Notes under the pieces: model-generated
The model's database searches: none
The model's input: only the letters and a program-made list of their open reading frames with translations
What the model was told of the DNA's origin: nothing
NCBI GenBank assembly: GCA_900550615.1
Contig: URSX01000074.1
Span: 1-8,466, forward strand
Direction of reading: 5' to 3'
DNA length: 8,466 bases
Origin: an uncultured Eubacteriales bacterium
Lineage (GTDB): Bacteria > Bacillota > Clostridia > Oscillospirales > Oscillospiraceae
In this document: in pieces, positions 1 to 5,692 of the stretch
How positions within the stretch are numbered: the first letter of the stretch is position 1
How the letters are laid out: every line of letters begins with the position of its first letter
Translations under genes and position numbers: made by a program

Positions 1-490
1 CGTAGAGCACCACATCAGGCTTAATGACGCCGCCGCAGGTGCAGCGGGGGATGCCGGTGGAATGGGCGATGGTCTCCACACCGTAGAATTTGCCGCAGCG
101 GCGGCAATAGTTGCGCAGGACGCTGCCGTGGAGCTCCAGCACCTCACGGCTTCCGGCCTTTTGGTGCAGGCCGTCGATGTTCTGGGTGATGACGGCTTTC
201 AGTCTGCCCTCCCGCTCCCACTGGGCCAGCTTCCGGTGGGCGGCATTGGGCTGCGCGTCCAGAGCCAGCATTTTGGCCCGGTAGAAGTCGTAAAACTCCT
301 CCATATGCGTCTCGAAAAAGGTGTGGCTGAGCATGGTTTCCGGCGGGTATTTGAACTTCTGATGGTACAGGCCGTCCACGCTGCGGAAATCCTTGATGCC
401 GGATTCCGTGCTGACTCCGGCACCGCCAAAGAACACGATATTTTCGCTCTCGTCTACCAGCTTTTTCAGCTGCATAATGGCTTCGGTCAT
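1..490 (-). CDS. cobB: NAD-dependent protein deacylase (sirtuin, Sir2 family), partial at the left edge
   Basis: Sirtuins remove acyl groups from lysines in cytosolic proteins, consuming NAD+. Only the first 163 residues lie in the window; the C-terminal part runs off the left edge. Visible family marks are the NAD-binding GAGVSTESGIKDFR segment (residues 23-36), the TQNIDGLHQKAG segment (102-113), and the catalytic His in LELHGS (His121). The zinc site is also present: C129-x2-C132, then C150-x-C152. C-x-C in the second half, in place of CxxC, is a small deviation. The start ATG at 490-488 is preceded by a good GGAGGAAG ribosome binding site. The gene is divergent from the ArsC-like gene, with only 43 bases between the two starts. 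Family assignment is firm; the substrate, and whether it prefers acetyl or other acyl groups, cannot be read from this fragment. Confidence 0.95.
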   Translation of the reverse strand, partial: MTEAIMQLKKLVDESENIVFFGGAGVSTESGIKDFRSVDGLYHQKFKYPPETMLSHTFFETHMEEFYDFYRAKMLALDAQPNAAHRKLAQWEREGRLKAVITQNIDGLHQKAGSREVLELHGSVLRNYCRRCGKFYGVETIAHSTGIPRCTCGGVIKPDVVLY

Positions 491-533
491 ATTTGCTTCC
501 TCCGTTTTTGATATTTTAATAAGGAGTGTTTCT

Positions 534-869
534 ATGAATATTCAGATCTTTGGCTCCAAGAAGAACAACGACAGCAAGAAGGCGGAGCGATGGTTCAAGG
601 AGCGCCGCATCAAGTTCCAGTATATCGATCTCTATGACAAGGGCCTGTCTCTGGGGGAGTACCGCAGCGTGAAGGCGGCGGTGGGCTTTGAGACGCTGGT
701 GGACACACAGTGCGATGCCTACGAGGATCTGGGATTGCAGTATGTGCCGCCCCAGGCGGTGGACACCCGCATTGCCGACTGCCCGGCAGTGCTCAGGGCC
801 CCCATTGTACGAAACGGCAAGCAGGCCACCGTGGGCTATTGCCCGGAGATTTGGAAGGATTGGGAGTGA
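534..869 (+). CDS. ArsC/Spx-family thioredoxin-fold protein lacking the catalytic CxxC
   Basis: A 111-residue protein starting at the ATG at 534, eight bases after an AAGGAG; longer in-frame starts lie inside the divergent sirtuin gene and have no such site. The fold is recognisable from the N-terminal strand MNIQIFGSKK, the helix SKKAERWFKERRIKFQYIDL (residues 14-33), and the C-terminal RAPIVRNGKQATVGYCPEIW (88-107), which matches the RPI-V-G-x-PE-W pattern of ArsC and Spx. In Spx and ArsC a Cys-x-x-Cys or single Cys follows the first strand; here those positions are Asn11 and Ser14, so arsenate reduction by the usual mechanism is not expected. Two other cysteines (Cys60, Cys83) and Cys103 remain. 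It could be an Spx-like binding protein or a non-redox paralogue. No ars operon genes are nearby. Family is secure, function unknown. Confidence 0.85.
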   Translation: MNIQIFGSKKNNDSKKAERWFKERRIKFQYIDLYDKGLSLGEYRSVKAAVGFETLVDTQCDAYEDLGLQYVPPQAVDTRIADCPAVLRAPIVRNGKQATVGYCPEIWKDWE

Positions 870-912
870 TTTTTGCAAGGGGCCGGGCATGCAGTCGGAG
901 GCAGCTCAGCAT

Positions 913-1074
913 GTCAAAAAGCAGCGCAGAGTTTGCGCCAGCAGGCGAAAAAAATTTAAAACATTTTTCACCGCGACCTGTGCGTGGGGAAAAATACCTC
1001 TCAGGCTGCAGGTGTGGAATTTTTACACCATAAGTGTAAAAATTATGCGCGCAGCAGACTGCGATCTTTTTGAC
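913..1074. repeat. Imperfect long inverted repeat in the convergent intergenic gap
   Basis: The 268 bases between the ends of the ArsC-like gene (869) and the CDF gene (1138) hold no gene. The outer part shows an imperfect inverted repeat. GTCAAAAAG (913-921), CGCAG (925-929) and GCGC (935-938) appear in the same order on the opposite strand as CTTTTTGAC (1066-1074), CTGCG (1059-1063) and GCGC (1049-1052), with similar spacing. The interior is AT-rich and holds further hairpins. It could be a decayed miniature element or simply a folded 3' region; there are no obvious target-site duplications. Found by eye, so other copies in the genome are untested. Confidence 0.35.
1018..1044. terminator. 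Perfect 11-bp hairpin between convergent genes, possible bidirectional terminator
   Basis: AATTTTTACAC (1018-1028) and GTGTAAAAATT (1034-1044) form a perfect 11-bp stem with a 5-base loop. The stem is AT-rich with U-rich arms on both strands, and it sits between two genes that converge on it. It can therefore serve either strand, although it lacks the GC-rich base of a classic intrinsic terminator. The ACACC at 1025-1029 can instead pair with GGTGT at 1011-1015, giving an alternative, exclusive hairpin. Confidence 0.45.
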
Positions 1075-1075
1075 G

Positions 1076-1094
1076 GAAAAATCGAAGATTTTTC
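1076..1094. terminator. Small AT-rich hairpin downstream of the CDF gene
   Basis: GAAAAATC (1076-1083) and GATTTTTC (1087-1094) form a perfect 8-bp stem around a GAA loop. On the minus strand it lies about 45 bases past the CDF stop codon and could contribute to termination there. The stem is nearly symmetric, so direction cannot be fixed from sequence. Confidence 0.35.
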
Positions 1095-1109
1095 GCCAGT
1101 AACAGCTAC

Positions 1110-1136
1110 CCCCGGCCGTGAGGTCGGGGCCGTTTT
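1110..1136 (+). terminator. GC-rich hairpin with short T-run at the CDF 3' end
   Basis: CCCCGGCC (1110-1117), loop GTGA, and GGTCGGGG (1122-1129) form an 8-bp stem with one G-T pair. On the plus strand it is followed by CCGTTTTC, a short T-run, so it best fits a terminator for plus-strand transcripts coming from the ArsC-like gene. It directly abuts the stop codon of the minus-strand CDF gene; on that strand no T-run follows, so any role in CDF termination would be by structure alone. Confidence 0.5.
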
Positions 1137-1137
1137 C

Positions 1138-2307
1138 TTACAGGATGTAGCTGTGGTCGATCTGCACCACAGCAAAATAATTCCCGGCTATCTGCTTTAC
1201 CAGCTGGCCTACCTGTTGGCGCACCTGCTCATCGGTCAGTTTTACATCGTAGGGCACCACCACGTCAAAAATGAGATTTGTGTGGGTGGGGCCGGGGACG
1301 GTACGGAAGTCGTGGATGGTGAGCCGGGGATCGATGGTCTGCACCTTTTCCGCCACGGCTGTGCGCAGGGCGGTGGTGTGCTCGTCGTCCGTGACGATGG
1401 GATCCATATGGATCACCGCCGAGCAGCCCAGCTCCTTTTGCAGCCGGTGCTCCACGTTATCGATGACATCGTGGAGCTGCAGCAGGTCGCCGTTTGCCGG
1501 AACCTCGGCGTGGAGGGAGATCATCACCCGGCCGGGGCCGTAGTCGTGCACCACTAGGTCGTGGATGTTCTGCACCTGGGGATAGGAGCGGACGATCTGC
1601 TGGATCTGCTCCACAAATTCCGGTTCAGGGGTCTGGCCCAGCAGGGGGGAGAGGGTCTCCTTGGCGGACTTGTAGGCGGAAAACAGAATGAACAGCGCCA
1701 CCAGCATGCCCACCCAGCCATCGATATGGAGACTTGTGAGCTGCCCCACCAGGGTGGCTGCCAGCACGGCGGTGGTGGACACGGCATCAGAGAGACTGTC
1801 CGTAGCCGTAGCGCTCATGGCGGCGGACTTGATCTTTTTCCCAATGGAGCGGTTATAAAAATACATGTACAGCTTCACTGCTACGGACAGGGCCAGTATC
1901 CCCAGCACCAGCGGAGAGGAGGCTACTGCCTCCGGGTGCAGGATTTTCTCCAGGGAGGACTTGGCCAGCTCCACGCCCATGAGCAGGATCAGCCCCGCCA
2001 CCACCAGGCCGGAGATATACTCCATGCGGCCATGGCCGAAGGGGTGCTCCGGGTCGGGCTTGCGCCCGGCCAGGCGGAAGCCCAGAAGGGTGATCACGGA
2101 GGAGCCGGCATCGGAGAGGTTATTGAAAGCGTCGGCGGTGATGGCGATGGAGCCGCTAAACGTGCCGGCGAAGAATTTCACAGCGAAAAGCAGCAGGTTC
2201 AGGCAGATGCCCACCGCGCCGCACAGCTGGCCGTAGGCCTGCCGCAGGGCGCTGGGGGACAGAGAATCCCGGCGATGGATGAATATTCGGGCAAGCAAGT
2301 CGATCAT
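1138..2307 (-). CDS. Cation diffusion facilitator (CDF) family divalent metal exporter
   Basis: A 389-residue membrane transporter that would export divalent metal ions in exchange for protons. The N-terminal half carries the usual CDF membrane helices (roughly residues 28-50, 55-80, 97-115, 133-151, 176-192, 197-212). The conserved ADAFNNLSDAGSS segment is in helix 2, and the HPFGHGRMEY loop is at 88-97. The transport site reads N62-x3-D66 in helix 2 and D170-x3-D174 in helix 5, without the histidine found in zinc-type members; this resembles manganese-exporting CDFs (known family trend, substrate here inferred). The cytosolic C-terminal part starts near 213 and is about 180 residues, longer than the usual 80-90, perhaps a second ferredoxin-like unit. 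The start at 2307 has a GGGAG site. The cysteine-rich gene lies 79 bases upstream on the same strand. Confidence 0.92.
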   Translation of the reverse strand: MIDLLARIFIHRRDSLSPSALRQAYGQLCGAVGICLNLLLFAVKFFAGTFSGSIAITADAFNNLSDAGSSVITLLGFRLAGRKPDPEHPFGHGRMEYISGLVVAGLILLMGVELAKSSLEKILHPEAVASSPLVLGILALSVAVKLYMYFYNRSIGKKIKSAAMSATATDSLSDAVSTTAVLAATLVGQLTSLHIDGWVGMLVALFILFSAYKSAKETLSPLLGQTPEPEFVEQIQQIVRSYPQVQNIHDLVVHDYGPGRVMISLHAEVPANGDLLQLHDVIDNVEHRLQKELGCSAVIHMDPIVTDDEHTTALRTAVAEKVQTIDPRLTIHDFRTVPGPTHTNLIFDVVVPYDVKLTDEQVRQQVGQLVKQIAGNYFAVVQIDHSYIL

Positions 2308-2365
2308 AGCATTTTCTCCCTCTCTAAAGTGTGGTCAAAGCAAAATAAGGTCTCGTGGACTACAG

Positions 2366-2392
2366 GTGTGAAATTTTTCGCCGGTTTTACAC
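2366..2392. other. Hairpin overlapping the stop codon of the cysteine-rich gene
   Basis: GTGTGAAA (2366-2373) and TTTTACAC (2385-2392) pair over 8 bp, with one G-T, around an 11-base loop. The right arm contains the stop codon of the cysteine-rich gene (2389-2387). There is no T-run on the minus strand, so it is a weak terminator or an RNA-processing or attenuation hairpin before the CDF gene. Its left side shares a 16-base motif (one mismatch) with the gap at 1009-1024. Confidence 0.35.
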
Positions 2393-2980
2393 GCCGTGGA
2401 TGCACAGCTTCATCTGACAGCACAGGCGGTCCAGATCCTCGTCCGTGGCGGCGGGGAGACGGAGCCTGCCGCCGCAGTTTTTGCAGATCAGATCCACCGA
2501 GTCCCGGTGCACAGCGATGGAGTATTCCCGGCAGCCGCAGGTGCAGCTGATGCCGCCCCGGGCGGCGATGTCCTTCAGCTCCGAGAGGACCTCGTACATG
2601 ATGACGTTATCGGTAAATGCCTCCGGCGTTTCGCAGCGGTCCTTTTCCGCCCGCAGCTCCAGCTCCTGCATGGCCTTTTCCACCTGGGCCTCCTGGCCGA
2701 TGTAGCAGCACAGCTGCCGGGTCTTCGGGCAGGCCAGGCCCACGCCGCGGCCGTCCAGCATGGCCTCATTGCTGAGCTCCGCCTGGTGCGTTTCGCCGCA
2801 CAGGCCGCAGGGAACCCACAGGCGGAAACGCAGGCCGTCCGTCTCCGCCCGCAGCTCGGATTTTTCGCATTCGCATTCGATCCGCACGGCGGCGGCAGAC
2901 AGGGTGAAGCGGCTCCGACTGGCCAGCACGGGCTTTTTGCAGTGGGGGCATAGATAGCCAAAACTGCGTGTGTCTTCCAT
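2387..2980 (-). CDS. Cysteine-rich protein of unknown function with zinc-ribbon-like CxxC pairs
   Basis: I do not recognise this family. It encodes 197 residues with 18 cysteines, arranged largely as metal-site-like pairs: C11-x2-C14 near the N-terminus, C36-x-C38, C58-x2-C61, CC at 91-92, C146-x-C148-x-C150, C166-x2-C169 (CKNCGGRLRL, typical zinc-ribbon wording) and CC at 187-188. A charged helical stretch (about 96-139) separates the N- and C-terminal cysteine groups. There is no signal peptide or membrane segment, so it is probably a cytosolic zinc protein. The start at 2980 is chosen because AAAGGGG lies nine bases upstream and a TATAAT box lies about 35 bases upstream; an in-frame ATG at 3100 would put that promoter inside the gene. 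It may be cotranscribed with the downstream CDF gene, which would suit a metal-related job, but that is only an inference. Confidence 0.75.
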   Translation of the reverse strand: MEDTRSFGYLCPHCKKPVLASRSRFTLSAAAVRIECECEKSELRAETDGLRFRLWVPCGLCGETHQAELSNEAMLDGRGVGLACPKTRQLCCYIGQEAQVEKAMQELELRAEKDRCETPEAFTDNVIMYEVLSELKDIAARGGISCTCGCREYSIAVHRDSVDLICKNCGGRLRLPAATDEDLDRLCCQMKLCIHGV

Positions 2981-3014
2981 GGGATAGCGCCCCTTTCGGT
3001 GATGAAGTATCCCC

Positions 3015-3044
3015 ATTATACACGCATGAAGAGGGAAATGCCAG
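3015..3044 (-). promoter_or_regulatory. Housekeeping-type promoter of the cysteine-rich gene
   Basis: On the minus strand a perfect TATAAT (3020-3015) follows a -35-like CTGGCA (3044-3039) with an 18-base spacer. It lies 34 bases upstream of the start at 2980, and this position supports that start over the more distant in-frame ATG. Confidence 0.55.
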
Positions 3045-3084
3045 TGCCTCGGGCAATATTTCTGATATGTAAAGCGGTCGTTGC

Positions 3085-3114
3085 TTGACTTTTTCGCCAT
3101 AGGGTGGGTATGGT
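3085..3114 (+). promoter_or_regulatory. Candidate promoter of the tetR remnant
   Basis: TTGACT (3085-3090) and TATGGT (3109-3114) are separated by 18 bases and end 36 bases before the tetR ATG. The -35 is good and the -10 weak. It is back to back with the promoter of the cysteine-rich gene about 40 bases away. Confidence 0.4.
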
Positions 3115-3150
3115 GAACAAAATACTAGCAAGAACGGGGATGACTATCTT

Positions 3151-3649
3151 ATGAAAAAAGAAATGACCCCCAGAAAGCGGCAGGCGCTGGAAATGCGGGC
3201 AAAGATTCAGAATACAGCGCTGAGCCTGTTTGGCCGGGAGGGTTTTGAAAACACGTGTCTGTGGAGGAGATTATCCAAGCGGTGGGCTGCTCCGTGGGCA
3301 ATATTTATCACTACTTCAAGAGCAAGGACGAGCTGGCTATCCAGGTGACGCAGATGGTAGACCGGGCCTATGCAGAGATGGAACAGGAATATTTGTCTGA
3401 CGGGGATACGCCTGCCAGGGAAAAACTGCTGGACTTTGTTGGGAAGGCCTTGGAGATCAGCGTTCGGGATGAGGTGTTGTACAAGGCGTTTATCCACGGC
3501 CTGCGTTACCCGGAGCAGACGGTGCTGAAAAAGAATGATACGCGCGTATATTTCCACCTCCTGCGCCGGCTGGTGAACCAGTGCCAAGAAGAGGGGAGCA
3601 TCCACCCGTCCTACGACCCGGACTGCCGGGACAGGGGGGTTGCTTGTAA
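3151..3649 (+). pseudogene. TetR/AcrR-family regulator, frameshifted and 3'-truncated
   Basis: The ATG at 3151 opens a TetR N-terminus (helix with IQNTALSLFGREGFENT, residues about 19-35). The frame then changes near 3255-3258. The rest of the HTH, SVEEIIQAVGCSVGNIYHYF followed by KSKDELAIQV, continues in another frame from 3258. Joining GFENT to SVEEI requires removing two bases (TG at 3256-3257) or adding one. The ligand domain continues to about HPSYDPD near 3620 and then loses family character, ending in the 3' end of the convergent YolD gene. In total about 160 residues are recognisable, against the usual 190-200. Without a repaired frame no complete DNA-binding domain is made; a GTG at 3255 could restart translation but lacks the first helix. 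TetR genes usually sit beside their target, often an efflux pump; none is present, so the target may have been lost with the 3' end. A sequencing error could explain the frameshift but not the missing tail. Confidence 0.75.
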
Positions 3650-4060
3650 TTATGCGGTTGGCTCTGTGCGGATATCATATACATCATCCAGGGCCACGGC
3701 CCAGTTATCCGCAAACACCAGCCTGCGCCCCACCCGGTCAATGGCGCGGAGGGGGCCGGTGCGCCGGAGATACGCGCCGCCCTCCTTCCGGGGATCCGGA
3801 CGGAAATAGGTGACGGTGACCCGGGGCTTTTCCCGCAGCTGCGTTTCCAGATGCAGCAGCGTTTCGTTCAGCTTCTGCTGCAGCTCCTCGTTGCGCTGGG
3901 CGCGGCGATCTGTAAGCCGTCCGGCCTCGCCGATGGCGGCCTCGTACCCTGTCAGCGCCCGGAAGGAGGAAAACTGCGCCGCCCGCTCCCGCATGGACAT
4001 GGGCGCATGCGTTTCCGAGCGGTGGTGGGGCAGATGCAGAATGTCGTCATAAGCGCCCAT
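3650..4060 (-). CDS. YolD-like family protein, partner of the Y-family polymerase
   Basis: A 136-residue protein with the YolD-family pattern: RAAQFSSFRALTGYEAAIGE (residues about 26-45), a charged coiled helix (LTDRRAQRNEELQQKLNETL), then VTVTYFRPDPRKEGGAYLRR and the strand-rich end (LVFADNWAVALDDVYDI). YolD-type proteins are regularly encoded next to Y-family polymerases, as with uvrX/yolD and yqjW/yqjX in Bacillus subtilis (established context). Their molecular role is poorly defined, so a function as polymerase accessory is inferred. The start at 4060 follows an AAAGGAG six bases upstream, and only 13 bases separate it from the polymerase stop, so the two are surely one operon. No terminator follows; the stop codon abuts the decayed tetR gene. 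Confidence 0.9.
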   Translation of the reverse strand: MGAYDDILHLPHHRSETHAPMSMRERAAQFSSFRALTGYEAAIGEAGRLTDRRAQRNEELQQKLNETLLHLETQLREKPRVTVTYFRPDPRKEGGAYLRRTGPLRAIDRVGRRLVFADNWAVALDDVYDIRTEPTA

Positions 4061-4073
4061 GGCGTCTCCTTTC

Positions 4074-5555
4074 TCAGGCCTTGTGGCCGCCGATCTGGCG
4101 ATTGCGCTGGGCGGCGGTGGCCCCCTCTTCGTAGTTCATGCCCTTTAAAATAGCGTTTTTGCCGTACTTATTTTTAATATCCAGCACGGCCCGCTGAAGA
4201 TTCTTTTCCCGTTTCAGGGCTGCCTCCTGCTCCTTTTTGGCGGCGTAATCCGTGAACAGATCCAGCTGCTCCGGCTGCGCCTGGCGGGCGGACAAGTCCT
4301 CCGCCGTTACCCGGTCTGCCACCAGGCTCATTCGCCGCACCGGCAGACGCTGATCCACGATGCGGTCAAAGAGGGCCATGGCGGCATCGATGATATACCG
4401 GGAGGAGGCGGTGGGGCAGGGGAGATGCTCCGTGCCGTGGGCCGGCTTGGGGATGCTGCGGCCATAGGGATCCGTGGTGCGGGGGCCGGTATAGCCGTCG
4501 GTGCTGCCCGCCCGGTCATAGCCCACCGTGAGCACCAGCTGCTCCGCTACCAGCCGCTTGCCTACCAGCTCCAGGGCCAGGGCATCCGCCATCTCCCGCA
4601 CTACGATGCGGGCCTTTGAGGCCGGATAGGCACAGGAGAGCACCTGCCCCGCCCCCAGGGAGCATTTCTCCGGGCGGTAGGCCTTGATGTCTGCCAGGGT
4701 CACCGGTTCCCAGCCCCAGGCGTGGTCGATGAGCAGCTCGGCGTTTACGCCGAAGAGGCGGTACAGCAGCTCCTCGTCCGTCAGGGAGCGGCGGGCCACG
4801 TCGCCCAGGGTGAACATGCCGTTGGCCTCCAGCTTTTTGGCATAGCCCTTGCCCACCCGCCAGAAGTCCGTCAGGGGGCGGTGGCCCCACAGCAGCTCCC
4901 GGAAGCTCTGCTCGGTGAGCTGGGCGATGCGCACGCCGTTTTTATCCGGCTGGATGTGCTTGGCACCCACGTCCATGGCCACCTTGCACAGAAACAGGTT
5001 GGGTCCGATGCCCGCCGTGGCGGTGATCCCGGTCTCCCGCAGCACCGCCGACATGAGCCGTCGGGCAAAGCCCCGGGCATCGGTATTATACAGGGCCAGA
5101 TACCGGGTAGCATCAATGAACACCTCATCGATGGAGTACACATGGATGTCCTCCGGCGCGACATATTGCAGGTAGAGCTGATAGATGCGGGTCGACAGCT
5201 CCATGTAGTAGGCCATCCGCGGCGGAGCGACGATGTAATCCAGCGCCAGGGAGGGATCTGAGCGGATGAGCTGTTCATCATACTCCCGGACATACAGCTT
5301 GTGCTGCGGGTAGGCCCGCTGGCGCGCCTCGTTCACAGCGGCCACCTTCTGCACCACCTCAAACAGCCTGGCCCGGCCGGAGATGCCGTAGGCCTTCAGA
5401 GAGGGGGAAACGGCCAGGCAGATGGTCTTCTCCGTCCGGGTGGGATCGGCCACCACCAGATTGGTGCGCAGAGGATCCAGCCCCCGGGACACGCACTCCG
5501 CCGAGGCGTAAAAGGACTTGAGATCGATGGCGATATAAACCTTTTCATCCGGCAT
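4074..5555 (-). CDS. Y-family translesion DNA polymerase (UmuC/UvrX/DinB type)
   Basis: A 493-residue error-prone polymerase that copies past damaged bases. Catalytic residues are visible: Asp11 in AIDLKSFYASAE (residues 9-20) and Asp143-Glu144 in VYSIDEVFID (139-148). The TATAGIGPNLFLCKVAMD segment (178-195) and the helix-hairpin-helix region (DFWRVGKGYAKKLEANGMFTLGD, about 230-252) follow, then the little-finger domain up to about 415. QLDLF at 430-434 fits the sliding-clamp binding motif, so it probably acts at the replication fork. The charged tail (435-493) is helical and lysine-rich. The start at 5555 has AGGAGG seven bases upstream; an in-frame extension to 5771 would cover the promoter and the upstream gene and is rejected. 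Organisation and subtype match the UvrX/YqjW branch rather than a stand-alone Pol IV. A LexA-like box in its promoter suggests SOS control. Confidence 0.95.
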   Translation of the reverse strand: MPDEKVYIAIDLKSFYASAECVSRGLDPLRTNLVVADPTRTEKTICLAVSPSLKAYGISGRARLFEVVQKVAAVNEARQRAYPQHKLYVREYDEQLIRSDPSLALDYIVAPPRMAYYMELSTRIYQLYLQYVAPEDIHVYSIDEVFIDATRYLALYNTDARGFARRLMSAVLRETGITATAGIGPNLFLCKVAMDVGAKHIQPDKNGVRIAQLTEQSFRELLWGHRPLTDFWRVGKGYAKKLEANGMFTLGDVARRSLTDEELLYRLFGVNAELLIDHAWGWEPVTLADIKAYRPEKCSLGAGQVLSCAYPASKARIVVREMADALALELVGKRLVAEQLVLTVGYDRAGSTDGYTGPRTTDPYGRSIPKPAHGTEHLPCPTASSRYIIDAAMALFDRIVDQRLPVRRMSLVADRVTAEDLSARQAQPEQLDLFTDYAAKKEQEAALKREKNLQRAVLDIKNKYGKNAILKGMNYEEGATAAQRNRQIGGHKA

Positions 5556-5588
5556 GGCGAACCCTCCTTTCTCTGCGGCTTTATCTCT

Positions 5589-5617
5589 ATTGTACATGAT
5601 AGAACACTTGTTTGCAA
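5589..5617 (-). promoter_or_regulatory. Promoter of the polymerase-YolD operon
   Basis: On the minus strand TTGCAA (5617-5612) and TACAAT (5594-5589) are separated by exactly 17 bases. The -10 box lies 33 bases upstream of the polymerase start. The SOS-like box at 5601-5614 overlaps the -35 and the spacer. Confidence 0.75.
5601..5614. promoter_or_regulatory. LexA-type SOS box
   Basis: The sequence AGAACACTTGTTTG fits the Firmicute SOS box CGAACRNRYGTTYG at all but two of fourteen positions (the first base, and T for R in the centre). Both half sites, GAAC and GTTT, are intact. A repressor bound here would cover the -35 element of the polymerase promoter. Recognition of the motif is direct; LexA binding is inferred from the motif, its position and the damage-tolerance gene it precedes. 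Confidence 0.7.
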
Positions 5618-5628
5618 GCCCGAACCGC

Positions 5629-5662
5629 AAAAAAACGGCCCTCACCGGATAGGTGAGGGCCG
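5629..5662 (-). terminator. Strong intrinsic terminator of the membrane zinc-ribbon gene
   Basis: A perfect 11-bp GC-rich stem (5636-5646 with 5652-5662, loop GGATA) is followed on the minus strand by seven T residues (5635-5629). It lies 31 bases past the stop of the gene at 5693-6124 and just upstream of the polymerase promoter, insulating the two units. Confidence 0.93.
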
Positions 5663-5692
5663 ACAGGCTGCTTGGGGAAATAGACGGGAATT

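Noticed and set aside
870..1137. Riboswitch or attenuator leader in the structured gap
   Set aside because: Both flanking genes end at this gap, so there is no downstream gene on either strand for a leader to control.
1561..2550. Long open frame antisense to the CDF gene
   Set aside because: It lies opposite a clear transporter, has a low-complexity Gly/Gln/His-rich translation typical of GC-rich shadow frames, and lacks a ribosome site.
2981..3100. In-frame extension of the cysteine-rich protein to an ATG at 3100
   Set aside because: The extension contains the TATAAT promoter, has no clear ribosome binding site, and does not resemble the rest of the protein; the start at 2980 has AAAGGGG upstream.
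3634..3639. Run of six G residues as a second frameshift that would restore the TetR C-terminus
   Set aside because: Shifting the frame either way there gives a stop or a sequence without TetR character, so truncation explains the data better.
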